A DNA stretch of 64,000 bases, from contig NZ_JAVDSB010000001.1 in the NCBI RefSeq assembly GCF_031455095.1, positions 310,001 through 374,000 on the forward strand, in the 5' to 3' direction. Shown here in pieces: positions 61,508 through 64,000 of the stretch. The notes under the pieces were generated by a model. It ran no database searches and was not told where the DNA came from. It worked only from the letters and a program-made list of their open reading frames with translations. Source of the DNA: Paenibacillus_E qinlingensis_A (lineage in GTDB: Bacteria; Bacillota; Bacilli; Paenibacillales; NBRC-103111). Every line of letters begins with the position of its first letter. The first letter of the stretch is position 1. The translations under genes and the position numbers were made by a program.

Positions 61508-62386
61508 ATGAGCACAAACATGAAAACCAATATCAAGATGCAGGCCGTCTCAAGACAGGGGAACAGTGCTTGGAACGAGGATTCCCTCCTTGTTAACGAC
61601 AATCTTCACCTTTATGGTGTCATCGATGGAGCTACTTCGTTGGAACCTTACCGAGGTGTAGGCGGTGAGACAGGGGGGTATCTGGCTGCCCAGTCGATAG
61701 CCAAATCGATACGCGAGATGTCCCAGGATAACGTGGAGCACCAACATTCTCCACAAGATCTGCTGCTGCAAGCCAATCAGCAGTTACGAACAGAGATGCT
61801 GGCTGCAGGTGTGGATGTAACGCGTAAAGAACAACTATGGGGCGCTTGTGCTGTCATTGTTCGCGTACATAAGACCTTCGTTGAATACGCACATTCAGGT
61901 GATTGTATGCTGATCGCGGTGTATGAAGATGATACCATTCGGATCATTACCCGTGATCAATTGGAAGTTGTGGACCGCCCGACTCGTCAGCTATGGGCAC
62001 AAGGAGTTGCCTCAGGACTCACGTCCCGCGACGATTTATGGGAACTAGTTAAGCCGCAGATCCATGCAGGAAGGGCATTAATGAATACACCGAATGGGTA
62101 TTCCGTCTTGAATGGTGAACCAGAATTGGCCGATTACATGGAATTTGGACGTATTAGCCGAACACAATTAAAATCATTGTTACTTTTCTCTGATGGCCTT
62201 GTTGCTCCTCAAAGAGAGCTTTCCTTGGAGGAGGAGTTCAAACAAATCGTTTCAAGAGTTACATCCATGGGACTAGACAATTATATCGAGTGGCTCATTC
62301 AAGTGGAGGAAGCAGATCCGGATTGTCTGCAATTCCCGAGAGTAAAGAAATCTGATGATAAAACAGCGATTTATTTAGAGTTTTAA
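61508..62386 (+). CDS. PP2C-family serine/threonine phosphatase-like protein
   Basis: A 292-residue PPM/PP2C-fold protein. Conserved positions include NSAWNEDSLLVND, the metal Asp in VIDGATS (motif II, usually DGMGG, here altered), SGDCMLIAV, and FSDGLVAPQ for the late SDG motif. A distinct final DN motif is not obvious. ATG 61508 is 2 bp after the GH130 stop and follows GTGAGGG inside that gene, so the two are coupled. PP2C phosphatases are not normal members of mannoside operons. It might reverse phosphorylation of a sugar-utilisation protein, or act on a non-protein substrate. Confidence 0.78.
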   Translation: MSTNMKTNIKMQAVSRQGNSAWNEDSLLVNDNLHLYGVIDGATSLEPYRGVGGETGGYLAAQSIAKSIREMSQDNVEHQHSPQDLLLQANQQLRTEMLAAGVDVTRKEQLWGACAVIVRVHKTFVEYAHSGDCMLIAVYEDDTIRIITRDQLEVVDRPTRQLWAQGVASGLTSRDDLWELVKPQIHAGRALMNTPNGYSVLNGEPELADYMEFGRISRTQLKSLLLFSDGLVAPQRELSLEEEFKQIVSRVTSMGLDNYIEWLIQVEEADPDCLQFPRVKKSDDKTAIYLEF

Positions 62387-62398
62387 GAGAATGGCGGA

Positions 62399-62447
62399 GG
62401 CTGACTCAAAAGTCGATCTAGACTTTTTGGAGACAGCCTATTTTTGC
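62399..62447. terminator. Terminator of the Bacillales GGCTGTCTCAAAAGTC type
   Basis: The stem GGCTGACTCAAAAGTC / GACTTTTTGGAGACAGCC, with one bulge and a GATCTA loop, is followed by TATTTTT. It stands between the convergent phosphatase and HAD genes and may serve both. The outer sequence resembles the inverted ends of repeat copy A. Confidence 0.75.
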
Positions 62448-62454
62448 CGAATGA

Positions 62455-63264
62455 TTAGTCCGACTCTGTTCGGACTATTGGTGGCAGAAGCAGTAATTCC
62501 TCGAGGGCTCCGACCTCATAACTAGGCTTAAGTTCATGCGGTGCTGGCCGCTGGTCATGGTTAATCCACACATTCCTCATACCTACCCCAATGGCCCCAC
62601 GAATATCCGTTTCAATATTATCACCTACCATGATCGTTTCTTCCGCCGTCCGATTAAGCAGTTGCAACGCATGCTTGAATATGGTGGGATCAGGCTTTCC
62701 TCGACCGAAGGAGCCTGAGATCACAATATGATCAAAGTAGGCCGCTAAGTCCGGAATACTGTCGATCTTCTCTTGCTGCAGATCGGGTGCGCCATTCGTT
62801 ATCAACAGCAGTTCGTATTTATTCTGCAACGCATTCAAAACCTCGAAGGTAGACGCGTAGACATAGGGGCGTTCTCTGCGTTCCTGAGCAAATCGCGCAG
62901 CAAGTGTTTCACCTAATTGTTCGTTATCGATGCCGAGTTGGAGCAGTCCTTGCGTCCAAGAACGTTTTTGGTAGTCAGGTGTGAGCTGAGCTAGTGCTTG
63001 GAAGCTAGGATGTCTGCTTGCATCGAATCGCCCCCAAAGTGCCTCAAGATGGGTGACCTCTATCATTTTGGCAAAATCATAACAAGCCATAGCAGTGAAT
63101 AGCTCTAAGGAATTTTCGCGAACAGCACGTTCAAGTGCTTGTGCATCCACCATGGCGGCATCCGTCGCTAGGCTGCAAGTCGCCTGAAAGGCTTCGTCTA
63201 TACTCCTCTCATCCCACAATAACGTATTATCCAAGTCAAAAATGATGGCTTTTAACGGCTTCAT
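62455..63264 (-). CDS. HAD-superfamily hydrolase (YjjG/nucleotidase-like)
   Basis: A 269-residue HAD phosphatase with all four motifs: DLDNTLL (nucleophile Asp about residue 10), TNG near 132, Lys in FGRGKPDP near 168, and VGDNIETDIRGAIGVGM near 200. A helical cap lies between motifs I and II. Relatives hydrolyse nucleotides or sugar phosphates. A longer frame begins at 63306, but ATG 63264 has GGAGG at about 9 bp and starts at the usual MKPLKAIIFDLD. It is convergent with the phosphatase gene and shows no operon partner except perhaps the upstream gene on the same strand. Confidence 0.92.
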   Translation of the reverse strand: MKPLKAIIFDLDNTLLWDERSIDEAFQATCSLATDAAMVDAQALERAVRENSLELFTAMACYDFAKMIEVTHLEALWGRFDASRHPSFQALAQLTPDYQKRSWTQGLLQLGIDNEQLGETLAARFAQERRERPYVYASTFEVLNALQNKYELLLITNGAPDLQQEKIDSIPDLAAYFDHIVISGSFGRGKPDPTIFKHALQLLNRTAEETIMVGDNIETDIRGAIGVGMRNVWINHDQRPAPHELKPSYEVGALEELLLLPPIVRTESD

Positions 63265-63344
63265 GTTCCACAGCCTCCATGTTGTTTTATACCTAATTTG
63301 CTTCATTACGAAGGAGAAGTCAATAAATTATAGTTGGCTATCAT

Positions 63345-64000
63345 TTAAGCAAGTATCTTATTCAGTATTGCCTCAGCAACAGATGACGCCGACTCCAGTC
63401 CAGCCCAATATAGCCCCATCTCAGCCTCCATCTCCTCAAGATTACTCCAATCCGCAAATACCTCATGCTGAAAGTAGCTGTTCACAATCGCATCGTTCAC
63501 AATATGAAGAGATTGAAGTATATCCGCATCCCAAAGCTTCTCGTTGATGGACTTCAGGACAGATAGGAACTGAGAGGTCCTACCGATTAAGTCCTGTACG
63601 TCAGGGTTGAACGCAGTTTGAAGAAATTGGCCGGCTAGCTCCAACTCGTTGCAGGCGGCTGGCACCATAAAAGCATTAGCCAATAGCAGGGTAGCTTTCA
63701 CATTGCCAAAGGGGAGTGGAGCAACTTGTGGTTCAAAGCCAAGATTTTCGTTTCTCCAGCCAGCAAGCTCGATGGATGTAGTCAGCACCATGCCTGCTTT
63801 CTCATGAATGAAAGCCTCTGATGTTGCATGATATTGCGATGTTAATGTAGCAATCCGCAAACGATAAAGCAGATCATGAATAAAGGTTAACGTAGCCATA
63901 AGGGGTTCTTTTTGCGATGTACCTTTGAAATTGAAACCGTTCTGCAAGGCCAATACGGGCCAGCGATTTGAAGAGGAATGGAGAGACAAACCGTATTGAT
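63345..64000 (-). CDS. Extracellular solute-binding-type protein, C-terminal end (partial)
   Basis: The frame is open to the right window edge, so the start is missing and about 218 residues remain. The sequence looks like the C-terminal lobe of a family-1 sugar-binding protein: RWPVLALQNGFNF, then FIHEKAGMVLTTSIELAGW and LLLANAFMVPA. In Paenibacillus this lobe also occurs fused to a GntR-type helix-turn-helix in cytoplasmic regulators. Without the N-terminus I cannot tell which it is. It precedes the HAD gene by 80 bp on the same strand. Confidence 0.6.
   Translation of the reverse strand, partial: QYGLSLHSSSNRWPVLALQNGFNFKGTSQKEPLMATLTFIHDLLYRLRIATLTSQYHATSEAFIHEKAGMVLTTSIELAGWRNENLGFEPQVAPLPFGNVKATLLLANAFMVPAACNELELAGQFLQTAFNPDVQDLIGRTSQFLSVLKSINEKLWDADILQSLHIVNDAIVNSYFQHEVFADWSNLEEMEAEMGLYWAGLESASSVAEAILNKILA

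Overview
The window looks like chromosome of a Paenibacillus-type member of the Bacillales. Signs of this are AGGAGG-type ribosome binding sites, frequent TTG and GTG starts, SLH-domain surface proteins, many AraC-family regulators paired with intracellular glycoside hydrolases, LplB/LplA-like sugar importers without their own ATPase, and AT-rich sigma-A promoters. I see no rRNA, tRNA, CRISPR array, transposase or phage gene. About 46 protein genes are supported. Eleven encode transcription regulators: six AraC-type, two LacI, and one each of DeoR, XRE-cupin and TetR.

Positions 1-22.2 kb hold small regulator-plus-enzyme units. A sugar unit comes first: end of a Gfo/Idh/MocA oxidoreductase, PfkB kinase, D-lyxose-isomerase-like cupin, DeoR regulator. 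Next are a DUF4317 gene, AraC plus a phytanoyl-CoA-dioxygenase-like gene, and a minus-strand pair of a ferritin-like di-iron protein with a heparinase II/III-like protein. After these lie three AraC regulators (two divergent from a hydrolase gene), an NHL propeller protein, a divergent XRE-cupin/cupin pair whose operator sits between -35 and -10, a decayed secreted-protein gene, and a TetR/MFS pair with matching operators.

Positions 22.4-52.3 kb form one large glycan locus. Two near-identical LacI regulators bracket a GH110-like alpha-galactosidase, an MsmX-like ATPase, a 978-residue membrane-anchored binding protein with extra sugar-binding-like modules, two pairs of permeases, an NHL-TPR-YIP1 membrane protein, a DUF5696 protein and a lipoprotein binding protein. 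A GH2 enzyme, an 1800-residue surface protein with three 250-residue repeats plus internal SLH domains and a beta-helix, and an S-layer-like protein follow. At least three transcription units here start from nearly the same ~47-bp promoter carrying an ATTTTA-AAC-TAAAAT palindrome, which I infer is the operator of the LacI pair.

Positions 52.4-62.4 kb look like a beta-mannoside unit: an AraC regulator, a DUF1861 protein, a membrane sensor-AraC regulator, an LplB/LplC/LplA-type importer, a GH130 phosphorylase-like enzyme and a PP2C-like phosphatase. Two promoters here share TCGAAATTTAC-N18-TATGAT, which also moves the likely DUF1861 start. The window ends with a HAD phosphatase and the end of a binding-protein-like gene, both on the minus strand. 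A structured intergenic repeat of about 240-290 bp occurs twice, 42 kb apart.
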